From: Ashinkailepas kermadecensis
Taxonomy: Eukaryota > Arthropoda > Thecostraca > Neolepadidae
Reading direction: 5' to 3'
Assembly (NCBI GenBank): GCA_034440615.1
Contig: JAOTOM010004950.1
Span: forward strand, 248,001 to 312,000
DNA: 64,000 nt
The stretch's first letter is position 1. Each line of letters starts with the position of its first letter. The position numbers were made by a program, and so were the translations under genes. Below are positions 11,011-20,603 of the stretch, piece by piece. The notes beneath the pieces were generated by a model. That model was given only the letters and a program-made list of their open reading frames with translations, was not told the origin of the DNA and did not search any database.

Positions 11011-12300
11011 CAAGATATAAATAAAAATGCAACCACACGTCTAGAAAATCAGGTTGTCACTCAAGTGGCTTGAAATTTGCAGACTCAATTGAAAGCCCGA
11101 CAAAAGAACAGCGAATGCAATTTTCGAAACGTTCCTTTCTATCATTGTGCAAAAGTTCCCCAGCCACGTTTCCTCCGCTGCTCAAATATCAAGCAATAAC
11201 CTACGAGCCAACCCACACACAAGCGTGATGACAAACTAATAATATATTAGTAAGATATTTGTGGACAAGACTGACAGAAACACAACCAGTTCGGATATCA
11301 TGGCTCCGGTCATACCAACATGCATTACACAGACCGAGACAGCGGAGAGGACCACGTTCGGACATTCAAAATAAAACGAGGAGTCCTTATATGGAATTTT
11401 AATCGATTTAATGTCATATTCATGCGTTCTTTCTTGAGGGTGAAAATAATGGGAATACTTAATCCTTATCAAATGCAGTGGCCAGTTGAATCTACCTTGC
11501 ACACCGTCTTCACGTCAATTCATCTCATACTAATATCACCTGAAAAGAAGCCGAGTTCAATATATCCTGAAAATCCAAGCAAGCAAGACCAAGTGGGTTT
11601 TAGCATTTGTATCACTGCGTTCGCTCGGGACGCTCGCTCACTCTGTCTGAAGTCAGAGTAAAATCGTAACGTGAACGCTGCCTGGAAAACGTCTGTGGAA
11701 GGATACGTGCTAAGTATGGCTATATCTGGCAATCTGAATCAAATCAGGCCCTTTCTGACCTTTACATTCTAGTGACTTGTCATGAAAATATGAAGGTGTG
11801 ATGGCTGTTACAAGATCCCTGAAGAAGAAAATAATACATGGCTTCTGCCTTTAATAATCTGAGGGCACATAACATACAACTCAAAAGTATTTAGGAACGG
11901 CACCGTCATTTTCCATCTGCCGCGGTCTCCCACCACCAGCCAGATTACACCAAGATATACAAATCCATGTGTGTGACCATATCGCACAGTGCCCTCCTAG
12001 TACGGGTATGCATGGGGTGGAATGAAGTAGCCGTCGCGAGCCATGTAAAGGGGATCTCGATCCATGTCTCGTAGCGTTTCCAAACTCAAGTAGCAGAACA
12101 AATGTTATCGATATTGGATTGGGCTCCTCGTCACCAACGTTAAACGGAAACCTTGCGGATGTACACTTGCTGCCTGTATTATCACAGACTCACACATACT
12201 ACGTGGTCTATCAATCTTGAAGTCGAACAGAGGGAGTGAGACTACTCAACTATCCAGGGAAAGAAGCCGGCGCACATAGGCAGGAGAAAATGCAATGCTG
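11011..12300. other. No supported gene
   Basis: Unassigned sequence; frames on both strands at 11,236-11,732 overlap each other and show no known domain. Confidence 0.5.
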
Positions 12301-12309
12301 GGAACAACA

Positions 12310-12386
12310 CCTGGCCACATGCGAGCAAGCACATGTGGCCAGGTAGGTACATCCCGGTCTTCTTCTGCAAACAAGAAGGCCGGGAT
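12310..12386. repeat. Two adjacent hairpins
   Basis: The first hairpin has perfect 12-bp arms (cctggccacatg at 12,310-12,321; inverse at 12,332-12,343). A second imperfect one follows, with 'atcccggtcttctt' (about 12,352) pairing with 'aagaaggccgggat' (about 12,374). They may be the terminus of a foldback or helitron-like element; no partner end was found. Confidence 0.55.
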
Positions 12387-12869
12387 AACAGCAGGTAAGT
12401 GCAGTACAAGGCTTCAAATGTGCACCACTCTCGGTCTGGCTGTCTGGCTCGCTGATATCACGGAATAAAAAAGGACTTTAATGTATCGTGTACTAAGTGC
12501 AATGCATATGTAATATTTTGCTACTTATGTATTATTTTGCGGTCTCTGTAGCTGTTCTAAGAAGTATCCACTTCTGATGTTTCTCCGTCTTCTTATATGT
12601 CCTATATATCTTATATTGTAAAATACGTATGCTTTGCCACTCCTCAAGTAGGTACGTGCCTGCGAAATAGGCAAAGTAATCGTTACAGTACAAGTCACAG
12701 ATAATATAAACAAGGTATTTTATTATACATATAGCCTAAAAATTTCGGAAAATAATTATTCCTCATTATGAAGATTGGGCATCGGGTGATGGGTCATACT
12801 CCATGTTGTAGCCCCGGGAAAAAGACGAGGATGTGCAAAAAAAAGTAATTTTCAAAACCAAGCATTTTA

Positions 12870-13720
12870 ACGTCCACGATGCGGCGGCCCTGCCACCGCC
12901 GGAGACTCCTGCAAGGGGAGGATTCCGGAATTGTCATGGGGCACGTGTCTGAAGGGTCGCCATTTCTTCGGAGGGGCGCCGCTGCGAAAGTACTTGGAGG
13001 CAGGGGCGGATACAGGGGTAACACTGAAGAAATGCGCCCCCATGGAAATTGGTGCGCCTTCGGTAGAGAAAATGCTCCACTCGGGGAAAACTTGAGTGAA
13101 TCCCCATCGAATTTTTCAGCCAGAGGCGACCCTCTCAGAGGAAAAGGCGCCCTTTCAGTGTGCTGGAGTACATCCCCCTCGAATTATTCAGTCATAGGCG
13201 TTCCTTGGAAGGAAAAGGCCCCTATTCAGTATGATTCGGTGAACTCCCTCGATATTTTTTTCAGCCAGATGCGCACCCGTGAAGGTAAAGGTCCGAGTGC
13301 ACCCCACTGCTCAATTTTGTTTAAGCTAGAGGCGCCCCTTCAGAGACCAAGATTCCCTCATGACAATTTCTGGGCCCGCTCCTGCCTGGAGGCGTGTCTT
13401 TTCCTTCCGAGGATAGCCCCTGGCCGAACAATTCAACGGGGTCCATTCGAGCATACTACAGAGGCGCCTTTTTCTCTCGAAGGGGCGCTTTTTAATTTTA
13501 GAAAAGTACATGGAGTTCACTCGAACCTTCCCGGATGGGCGCCTTTTTCCGGCCAGATGAACGGTAACCCTCCATGGGAGGGAGGCACATTCCCCAAGTT
13601 CCGCTCTGTATCTGCCCCTGACTCATGCATCTGCAAGCCAGCAGCTGGCCGCGTTCAGGCTACCACAGTATTCTCCTTTCTTCGGAGAAGGGAACGCACA
13701 GATTTCTTCCCAGAAATCTG
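12870..13720 (+). repeat. Degenerate GC-rich 'ggcgcccctt' repeat
   Basis: Repeated blocks of roughly 60-75 bp share 'agaggcgccccttt', 'gaggaaaaggcgcc' and 'ccctcgaattattcag' style sequence. Related blocks occur in the small hAT at 43,920 and near 44,510 and 49,600. A 325-codon open frame runs through it (12,879-13,856), but composition and the internal repetition point to a repeat rather than a protein, except for the gag-like tail annotated separately. Confidence 0.55.
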
Positions 13721-13721
13721 T

Positions 13722-14012
13722 GCGTTTCGGGTGCCTGGAATCCAAGAAGACAGCACCAAGTTCGACCAGCTGGTGGCAAGCCTTTCAGTGTCGATCGCCA
13801 CGCAGGTGTGGATGGATATTATCACGGCTCAGACACCCAGTTTCGTGGCACTTTGACTGACGTGGCCCTCAGAACTGGATACAGCAGGAGACGCCCCACA
13901 CGCCCGTGAGCTGTTGAAGACTTTTTTCGAGGGCTGCCGCAGGCACCTTGGGCAGCATTCTCGCTGCCGTCAGAGAAAGCTTCTCTGGGCCAACTGGGTG
14001 CTGCAGCTGACA
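13722..14012 (+). pseudogene. Relic of Ty3/gypsy gag
   Basis: Translation gives 'VPGIQEDSTKFDQLVASL' followed by 'ATQVWMDIITAQ', closely paralleling the Gag of the CsRn1-like element at 19,838 ('VAGITDDVTRFKLLVANL', 'AAQVKDIIGSQ'). After a stop at 13,854-13,856 similarity continues in other frames ('TAGDAPHARELLKTFF'; then 'LPQAPWAAFSL' and 'GQLGAAAD', paralleling 'LPQSVRAAIALL' and 'ADIAQAAD'). It is therefore a frameshifted capsid-region fragment of a related but different element. It abuts the satellite at about 14,012 with no LTR or pol. Confidence 0.6.
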
Positions 14013-15080
14013 CGCGATGTCATTAGCGGAAGCAAAATGGCCCCCACCATTTTTATATTCTTGGAAGCCTCGGATTCGGGCCTGGTGTCAGCAATGGCGG
14101 CAAGTTATTCAGCAGCCATTTTGTGTCCGCTAATGACGTCGCCTGTGATGATACCACCTTCAAAGAGCACCATCAAGTATGTAGGGTGTCATTCGTATCC
14201 ACATGAGCACGGGTATGTCTGAGGGGTAATACTTGATCGGAAGCATTTTGCCGTATATAATGCATGATCATATAGCGGGTGGTGGACATTTTGTGTCCGT
14301 TAATGATGTTGCCTGTGGTGATACCACCTTCAAAGAGCACCACCGAGCATGTGGGGTGTCATTCATATCCATGTGGGCACGGGTATGTCTGAGGAGTGAT
14401 ACTTGATCAGAAGCATTCAGCCCTATATAATACATGGTGATCATATACCGGGTGGGGGCCATTTTGCTTCCGCTAATGACATCGCATGTGATGATACCAC
14501 CTTCAAAGAGTACCACCGAGTATGGGGGTGTCATTCATATCCACATGAGCACGGGAATGTCTGAGGGGTAATACTTGATCAGAAGCATTCGGCCGTATAT
14601 AATGCATGGTGATCATATTGATATAACAGGTGGGGGCCATTTCGTGTCCGCTAATGATGTCGCCTGTGATGATACCACCTTCAAAGACTACCACGGAGCA
14701 TGTGGGGTGTCATTCATATTCATGTGCGCACGGGTGCCCGAGGGGTAATACTTGTTCAATAGCATTCTGCCGTATGTAATGCATGGTGATCATATACCGG
14801 GTGGGGGACATTTTGTGTCCGCTAAGGACGTCGCCTGTGATGATACCACCTTCAAGGAGCACCACCGAGTATGTGGAGTGTCATTCATATACATGCGGGC
14901 ACGGGTATGTCTGGGGGGCAATACTTGTTCAATAGCATTCTGGCGTACATAATGCATGGTGATCATATACCGGGTGGAGGCCATTTTGTGTCCGCTAATG
15001 ACGTCGTATGTGATGTTACCACCTCCAAAGAGCACCACCGAGTATACTGGGTGTCATTCATATCCACATGGGCACGGGTG
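14012..15080 (-). repeat. 174-bp satellite array, block 2 (inverted)
   Basis: About six units of the same satellite as block 1, on the opposite strand: 'ttttgtgtccgctaatgac', 'atgataccaccttcaaagag', 'ggggtgtcattcatatcc', 'ggggtaatacttgatcag'. It starts directly at the gag relic and ends at about 15,080 in 'acatgggcacgggtggatatga'. No leader segment like 7.7-8.27 kb accompanies it. Confidence 0.85.
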
Positions 15081-15393
15081 GATATGAACAGAGGCGAAAA
15101 AGCCAACGACACGCCGACGCACGTCGGTGGCAGCTAAAGGGACACGGAAGACTAATGAGACAGCCAAAGGCTGACAAGTCTTTTTCTTTACAAGCTTGAA
15201 AACACTTTTCTTTTTTAAATCAATCGTATCAGTCCATTTCTGAGCTAGTTTACATTAGAAGATGGCATATTTTATATAGTGGTAACGTCCTTATGAGACA
15301 GCTGCTGGCTGAAAAAAAAAATATGCGGTACAAGTGGCGGCCTATGCTAAATTATCATAGACGTCGGCGGTATGCCGGTGAGACTACCCAGGG

Positions 15394-15466
15394 TGAGACA
15401 GCAAGTGAGCTGTCTCTGCTCATGAGACAGCTCACTTGCATGAGACAGCAAGTGAGCTGTCTCATG
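15394..15466. repeat. GAGACAGC hairpin cluster
   Basis: Perfect 19-bp arms (15,421-15,439 'catgagacagctcacttgc' and inverse 15,448-15,466) enclose an 8-nt loop. A second palindrome with a tgagacagc/gctgtctc pair lies immediately upstream (15,394-15,416). More 'gagacagc' words occur at 15,154, 15,295 and 18,541. The strand-symmetric form suggests a transposon terminus or replication/recombination structure; I cannot assign it. Confidence 0.7.
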
Positions 15467-15479
15467 CGGGACATTTGTG

Positions 15480-16600
15480 GCGCGTTGAACCTTATTGAAT
15501 GGCCTAGCTGAACGAAGTAGAATCGGGTCCTGGGAAATGACGTCATGGAAGTTAAGGGCATCTGCTTGCCCTTACTTAGCGCAATAATTCGTGAAACAAA
15601 AAAGCAAATAAACACGAAGACAATTTTTTAACACAAATTCCAACAGATACCAAAACATTACCACTTTCTTTCATGGATCCGCGGGTACATATATAGTGTT
15701 ATGTGATGTCATTTGGGGAACAAACTATACCTGGTGGTTTGAATGGTTTCCCCTTGAATGGTATGAAATTGAATCTCCTTGAATAGTATGAAATAACCTT
15801 GGGTTTTCCATGATCTTTGTCCACCGGTTGGTACGTTCATCAAGTCCTCGGTGGGAATCAAGACAATTCTGCGTTCTTTTTTGCCCTTGAGGAACAACAA
15901 GTTGAAGCACGGAGGGCAGCTCTTGCGCGTAAAGAATATGTCCTTCGGTGCTGGAGGAAAATGGGAAAGATGGTGCAGACCGGTGCCCAATGATGATGTC
16001 AACGCATCACCAGGAGCAGGTAATTAATGTTTTTTTGTGGTGATTTACTGGACAATTCCATGCAAGGAAAGAATTTATTTTCTTGTGCTGGCTATGCCTG
16101 CTGACCAGGTTTACGTACCTAGGTAGGTAGGTAGGTGCCTACCTACCACAGGGTTCTGTCTATGCTTCGTAATCCTAAATGTCGACAAGAATTTGTGGAG
16201 TAATAAAATATGGAGAGGGTGCTTTTCTTTCAGCCTGCGACATCTGAATCTCTGCTTGTGCTATCCAGTGAGTCTTGAGTATTTTATTGCAGAGCTGTTA
16301 ATTGTCGAACAATACCATTCAACCCCCAGATAAGAAGGGTGAGATAATAATTTTCTGGAGAGGATGATGTTCTGGGTGCCAAAAATCTAGCAATAATCAA
16401 TTTTTCATATTGTACCATGTCCACATTCCCAAGATACAAATTAGGTTCAACTTCTGGCAGCAGGCTGACTTTATTTGATGTGGATTTAATACATCTAGTT
16501 GTGCCACTGAAATTGTCCATGATGTAATGTCAATAGGTATTACCATTCCAATTATGTCTATTCCTACTAAGTCATAATCTTTGTGTGCTGCTGTAACCAC
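15480..16600. other. No supported gene
   Basis: Unassigned sequence. A 'cctaggtaggtaggtaggtgcctacctacc' type microsatellite occurs near 16,117-16,148. Confidence 0.5.
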
Positions 16601-16612
16601 AAAAGGTATTGT

Positions 16613-17475
16613 CAAAGGTGGGCGCGCCGCTGAATTTTGGTACTTGCGCCCGCGCCCCTGCGCCGGCGGCGATGCCCACCTGCGCCCGCGACGCTGCGCC
16701 GCTATTTTTGGCCCCTGCAGTTGCGCCCCGCGCCGCTGCGCCGCTGCGCTGCGCGCCGCTATTAATTAAGTATGCCTATACAAAACCTATGTGCAGTGCC
16801 AAAGTTCCTACCTATTTAGCCCCCCAAAAAAACAGTTTTAGGCTATAAAAGTCATTTTTATTGAAAATACAACTTATAATTGGCATCACAGTTACCTATA
16901 TTCACATTAAAGATTAAACTATGGCCCGTGAGCTATATTGCTCGGCCGGCGGTAAATTTAGCCAGATTGGCCCCGCCCACTGAGTCTTGAGTTTCTGTCT
17001 CTACTCATCCTTCTACTCAATGTCCTACATGTTAGGCTCCAAGTACTTGTACCCCATAAGCTTCAGGTTGCCGCGGAGGAAGACCAGCTGCTCAAAGTTG
17101 CAGGCCGTCAGGGAGGCCCTTTTGGGCCTCAAGATGTCCCGGGCGACGCTGAACAGCCTCTCCACTGCAGCAGAGCTGGGGAGAGCAGTGTTGTATTTAA
17201 TGAACATGTCCACCCAGGCCTTCCTGTGCTCCATGGGGAACATCTTGATGGTCATCTTGATATGTGTTTGCCGCGTCGGATTCTTAGGTCGTCTTTTATC
17301 GCTCGCTAAAGCTGGGCAGCGGCGCGGACAGCGGCGCGGATTTTTTACTTGCGCCGCGCGCCGTTGCGCCGGTTTTTTAGAATTCGCGCCGGCGCCGCTG
17401 CGCCGCCGGTTTTTAAGGTGCGCCGCCGGCGCAGCGGCGCAGCGGCGCAATTTGCGTGCGCCGTGCCCACGTTTG
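16613..17475 (-). mobile_element. hAT transposon remnant with GC-rich subterminal tracts
   Basis: The ends are 'caaaggtgggcgcg' and the inverse of 'caaacgtgggcacg', a hAT-style TIR. A perfect 8-bp duplication, ggtattgt, lies on each side (16,605-16,612 and 17,476-17,483). The element is 863 bp, and both subterminal regions are long GCGCCG-rich tracts (about 16,620-16,765 and 17,320-17,460). It retains the 3' part of a transposase gene on the minus strand, so it is an internal-deletion derivative. Ends, duplication and protein domain all agree. Confidence 0.92.
17025..17268 (-). pseudogene. hAT transposase C-terminal dimerisation domain
   Basis: The minus-strand frame gives 'KAWVDMFIKYNTALPSSAAV', then 'ERLFSVARDILRPKRASLT' and 'NFEQLVFLRGNLKLM'. 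This is the hallmark of the hAT family C-terminal dimerisation region (a P-S-S/T-A-x-x-E-R-L/V-F-S core, then R-x-R/K-x-x-L, then L-x-x-N). In hAT transposases this helix-rich segment follows the RNase H-like catalytic domain and holds the dimer or oligomer together. The DNA-binding zinc finger and catalytic acidic residues are absent: the frame upstream runs into the GC-rich subterminal tract. The protein cannot be active alone. It ends in a normal stop at 17,025-17,027. Confidence 0.85.
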
Positions 17476-17569
17476 GGTATTGTGTATTGTTATCACATCA
17501 TTCACAACTGCATCATTGTTATTTGTGGCCAATTGGAATTCAGCAAAATTTGGCCATCCATGACACCTG

Positions 17570-18245
17570 GGACCAACCATTTTCTGTGCAAATGCTTGTT
17601 TTTTAGTTTGGAAGCAAAATAACACTAAAAAGAAACTTTGAGTCAGGTAACAATAAAAAAGTGAATGCTTAAAAAAATATAAATAACAATTATACATAAC
17701 CTGACCTCCCCTTGAATACAAAAATCAAGGAAGGAAACTGGAAAATTTCAAACAATATGTTTTCTTCAAATTACCCAACTTATAAAAACTTAACACAACC
17801 TAATGAAACCTAACATAATATGCTTTGAAAGAAAAACAGTTTCCAATTTTGTTTTGAGAATTTTGTTGATATTTTTAACACTTCCAGCTTATGAAACCAA
17901 AACTAACCTAACCAAACTAGTATTATTGCAGTTTAAGGTAATCACAAGACAAGTTTTGCACGCATTCTACTTCATAAAACATACAAAGGGGTTAGTTTTC
18001 GTTAAGTTAGGTTAGGTTAGGCTTTTGTTGTAAGTTATGCTTTTTTGGAAAAAATGGGCAATTAGGAAAAAAAAGTTGAAGTATTCTTTGTTCAAAAACA
18101 GTTTAGGCTGGGTCAGGTTAGATTTGGTTAGGTTTTTGCTTTTCAATTTTTTTTAAAGAAAAGAATTGTTTGCAAATTATCCATTTTTAACAGATAATTT
18201 GTATTGCATAGAAAGTTAGGCTAGGTTAGGTTATGTTACATATTT
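17570..18245 (+). mobile_element. TTAGG-rich TIR element, partial
   Basis: The left end resembles the family TIR ('accattttctgtgcaaatgc', 'agcaaaataacactaaaaa', 'ctttgagtcaggtaac'). The core holds 'tttaaggtaatcacaagaca' and 'catacaaaggggttag', then TTAGG repeats. The right end degenerates at about 18,245 into 'tactttgtatgctat' repeats, with no right TIR visible. Same family as 33.2-36.4 kb. Confidence 0.6.
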
Positions 18246-18590
18246 TTTCTTTGTTTTGAATGTTACTTTGTATGCTATATTACAACAACTTTGTATGCTA
18301 CTTACTTACAACTTTGTATGCAATACTTTGTATGCTATTGCCGCCTCCAGCGGCGGCCCCCCAAAAATATTTTGTGGATTTGATGGTGACAAAACTCACG
18401 ATTCGAAACGTAAAAAGTGCTACTCTCCAATTTCTAGCTGAAATATGTATCAACTGCAATGAGGATCAAACATGCTTTTTCAACACGGCGAAGCAAGCGT
18501 GTGAGGAACTTGTTTTACTAACGATATATGCAAAGAATTTGAGACAGCTCACAGGTTCGTCGGTGACAGCTTCGGCATTTTTTCACCCCT
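18246..18590. other. Short 'ctttgtatgcta' direct repeats, no gene
   Basis: 'actttgtatgcta' is repeated about four times at 18,263-18,340, followed by unassigned sequence to the satellite edge. No domain-bearing frame. Confidence 0.5.
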
Positions 18591-18594
18591 GGAT

Positions 18595-18675
18595 ATGAAT
18601 TCACCTTCAAAGAGTCCACCGAGTATGTGGGGTGTCATTTATATCCACATGGGCACGGATGTGTCTGAGGGGTAA
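18595..18675 (-). repeat. 174-bp satellite, left part of block 3
   Basis: A partial satellite unit ('accttcaaagagtccaccga', 'tggggtgtcatttatatcc', 'tgtctgaggggtaat'). It is cut by the hAT copy at 18,676 and resumes at 24,686, with ggggtaat duplicated across the insertion. Confidence 0.85.
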
Positions 18676-18760
18676 TCAGAGTGGGAAACTTACTTTCCGG
18701 GTTGGGAGTCGGAGTACATACCGATTTCTTCCGGAGTACATTTTCATGGACATTATTTTT

Positions 18761-19057
18761 TTATGCATGGAATCTGTTTACCAGTAACCGACCGGAAAAA
18801 CCTAAATCAGTACCTACATAATATGCATAAGTAATATCATTCTCATTTTGGGTCAAATCAAATGCCAAAACATACAAACAAAGAAGTGAACAATGAATGG
18901 CACCGCCCGGCAGTGACCCGTAATAATCGGCACTGTTTCGTTTCTTATAACTCACAGGAGAAATGCGTTTTCCTTTCACTGTTGGTCTCAGTACAAGGCT
19001 AGCCATATGAAAAACAAACAAAAATACTTCACACTTCACCCTCAGCTCAGAGCGCAT
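18761..19057 (-). pseudogene. Conserved unknown ORF in hAT copy 2
   Basis: This is a long version (98 codons) of the frame shared by the three family copies. It starts 'MRSELRVKCEVFLFVFHMAS' and contains 'VLRPTVKGKRISPVSY' and 'GFSGRLLVNRFHA'. The copy at 48,508 shares the same start and about two thirds of the residues before diverging at a stop. I do not recognise a domain and make no functional call. Confidence 0.3.
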
Positions 19058-19311
19058 ACCTACCTACGCAGCCAATTTCCCACGTAATACGAACGCAACT
19101 CCGCTACCGCACACGCCACAGTTGGATGTGATCAAAGCAAGGCGGGATCAAAGCAAAGGATCAGTCAAGGTCTTGTGTTTACTGTTAACTTGTGTGGACA
19201 CTGTTAACCATGTGTTCAAAGTTGCTAATGGTTATGACGTCATATACAAAATACCTTGCATTGATTGGTTCACAGACAAACGCTAACGCAGCCAATTCTG
19301 ATCGGTGGCCC

Positions 19312-19613
19312 TGCAGCGGGCCAAAGCAGTGCGCCACGTTTGCAGTCATGGCCCAAACGCTGCGCCACATTTTCCGTCATGGCCCAAACGCCGCTCCACA
19401 TTCGCCCCGTCGGGTCGGAACGCAACGCGTCATTACTCACCGCCCCCTCGCCGTAGCTAGCGGCGAGTTGACGCATGCGCAGGAGAAAACTAACACAGCT
19501 GTTGGGAAGTGTGACGACTACGCGGCCGCAATACTAATGCGTTTGTATGTGACACTATATGATCTACTGCCTTTCTAAATATCCCATACAGTGTGGAGTG
19601 TACGGACTCCACA
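19312..19613 (+). repeat. 5' LTR of gypsy element
   Basis: Starts 'tgcagcgggcc' (the 3' LTR and solo LTR have 'tgtagcgggcc') and ends 'gtacggactccaca'. It is shorter than the 3' LTR because part of the distal region around 19,565-19,585 is missing. The mismatch and indel between LTRs mean the insertion is not recent. It contains a 'gacgcatgcgca' palindromic motif. Confidence 0.9.
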
Positions 19614-19614
19614 A

Positions 19615-19634
19615 TTGGTGACCCCGACGCGATT
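19615..19634 (+). other. Primer binding site, tRNA-Trp type
   Basis: 'tggtgaccccgacgcgatt' begins two bases after the LTR end. It is complementary to the 3' end of animal tRNA-Trp including CCA, with one T-to-C difference. 'cccgacgtgattcaagccgt' is repeated just downstream (19,638 and 19,656), so the site region was duplicated. Confidence 0.8.
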
Positions 19635-19717
19635 CAAGCCGTCCCGACGTGATTCAAGCCGTCCCGACGTGATTCAAGCCGTACCGACATGGTTCAAGTC
19701 ATCGCAGCCATCTCGCC

Positions 19718-20440
19718 ATGCCAGACCTCGGGCCGGTCACCAGTGTCGTAACACGCCCACTCGCCTCGTTCCGTCTGCCTGCATTTTCAGCCGACGAGGC
19801 CGAGTTGTGGCTGCTGTAGGTTGACTGCGCCTTCGAAGTGGCTGGCATCACCGATGACGTCACGCGCTTCAAGCTCCTGGTGGCCAACCTTCCGATGTCC
19901 GTGGCCGCACAAGTTAAAGACATCATCGGCAGTCAGCCAGGCGACTTCACTGCCCTCTGCGAGGCACTTAAAGCTCGGCTCGCCCAGTCCCGCGCTGCAC
20001 GCCTTGAGGCTCTGCTCAGGCATCAACAGCTCGGTGACCAGACGCCATCCCAACTGCTGCGCAACATGTCAGGTGAGCTGACTGCGGCCGGCGACACCCC
20101 GGCAAACAACGGCCTGCTGCGCACCCTGTTTCTACAGCGGCTGCCGCAGTCTGTGCGCGCCGCCATCGCGCTGCTCCCGGAGTCCCAGCCGCTGGCGGAT
20201 ATCGCACAAGCAGCCGACCGGTTCTTGGAGGCATCCCGTCCAGCCGGAGCAGTTGCCGCACTTGAAGCGGTAGCCCTTGTCGGCCCCGCTGCGCCTGCCG
20301 CCGCCGCTGTCGGTCCACCTACAGCCGATTTTCAAGCGGCAATTCTGGCGCTGACGTCCACCGTCAGCCGGTTGGAAGCTTCGAATAACCGCCTCGAGGC
20401 AGCGCTGTTCAGTGGTCGTCGCCTGCCGCCGCCTGCCTGA
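19718..20440 (+). pseudogene. gag: Gag polyprotein (broken)
   Basis: Capsid-like Gag of the CsRn1-type element. The likely start is the ATG at 19,718; the frame is interrupted by TAG at 19,817-19,819, after which it stays open to 20,440. The capsid region includes 'VAGITDDVTRFKLLVANLP', a 'LRNMSGEL' motif and 'LFLQRLPQSVRAAIALL', a layout seen in Gag of this clade. An alanine/proline-rich linker and a short heptad-like stretch ('LTSTVSRLEASNNRLEAAL') follow. The nucleocapsid finger lies in a different frame just downstream, so a further frameshift separates capsid and nucleocapsid. Confidence 0.85.
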
Positions 20441-20603
20441 CCACGAGTCGCCGCCGCCTCGCCGCCGTCGTGGCCGTTCGGCGTCCCGCAGCCACCGCGA
20501 CCGAGCACCCCCGTCTGCCACCGGCCTCTGCTGGTACCACGACCGGTGGGGTGCCGCGGCCCACAAGTGCCAGACACTCTGCAGCTGGTCTGCGCGAAAC
20601 TAG
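20412..20603 (+). pseudogene. Gag nucleocapsid CHCC finger (frame-shifted from capsid)
   Basis: This frame encodes '[20 protein letters not shown]', i.e. C-x2-H-x9-C-x3-C. A CHCC arrangement in place of the CCHC knuckle of most retroelements is the signature of CsRn1-clade Gag. The frame ends at a stop at 20,601-20,603. Pol continues in another frame that overlaps this region (from before 20,546), geometry compatible with a -1 frameshift between Gag and Pol, although in a decayed copy simple indels explain it too. Confidence 0.8.

Noticed and set aside
16581..17622. Arginine/alanine/proline-rich frames in the GC-rich tracts
   Set aside because: Low-complexity GCGCCG sequence inside a hAT element; only the 17,025-17,268 minus part has a real domain.
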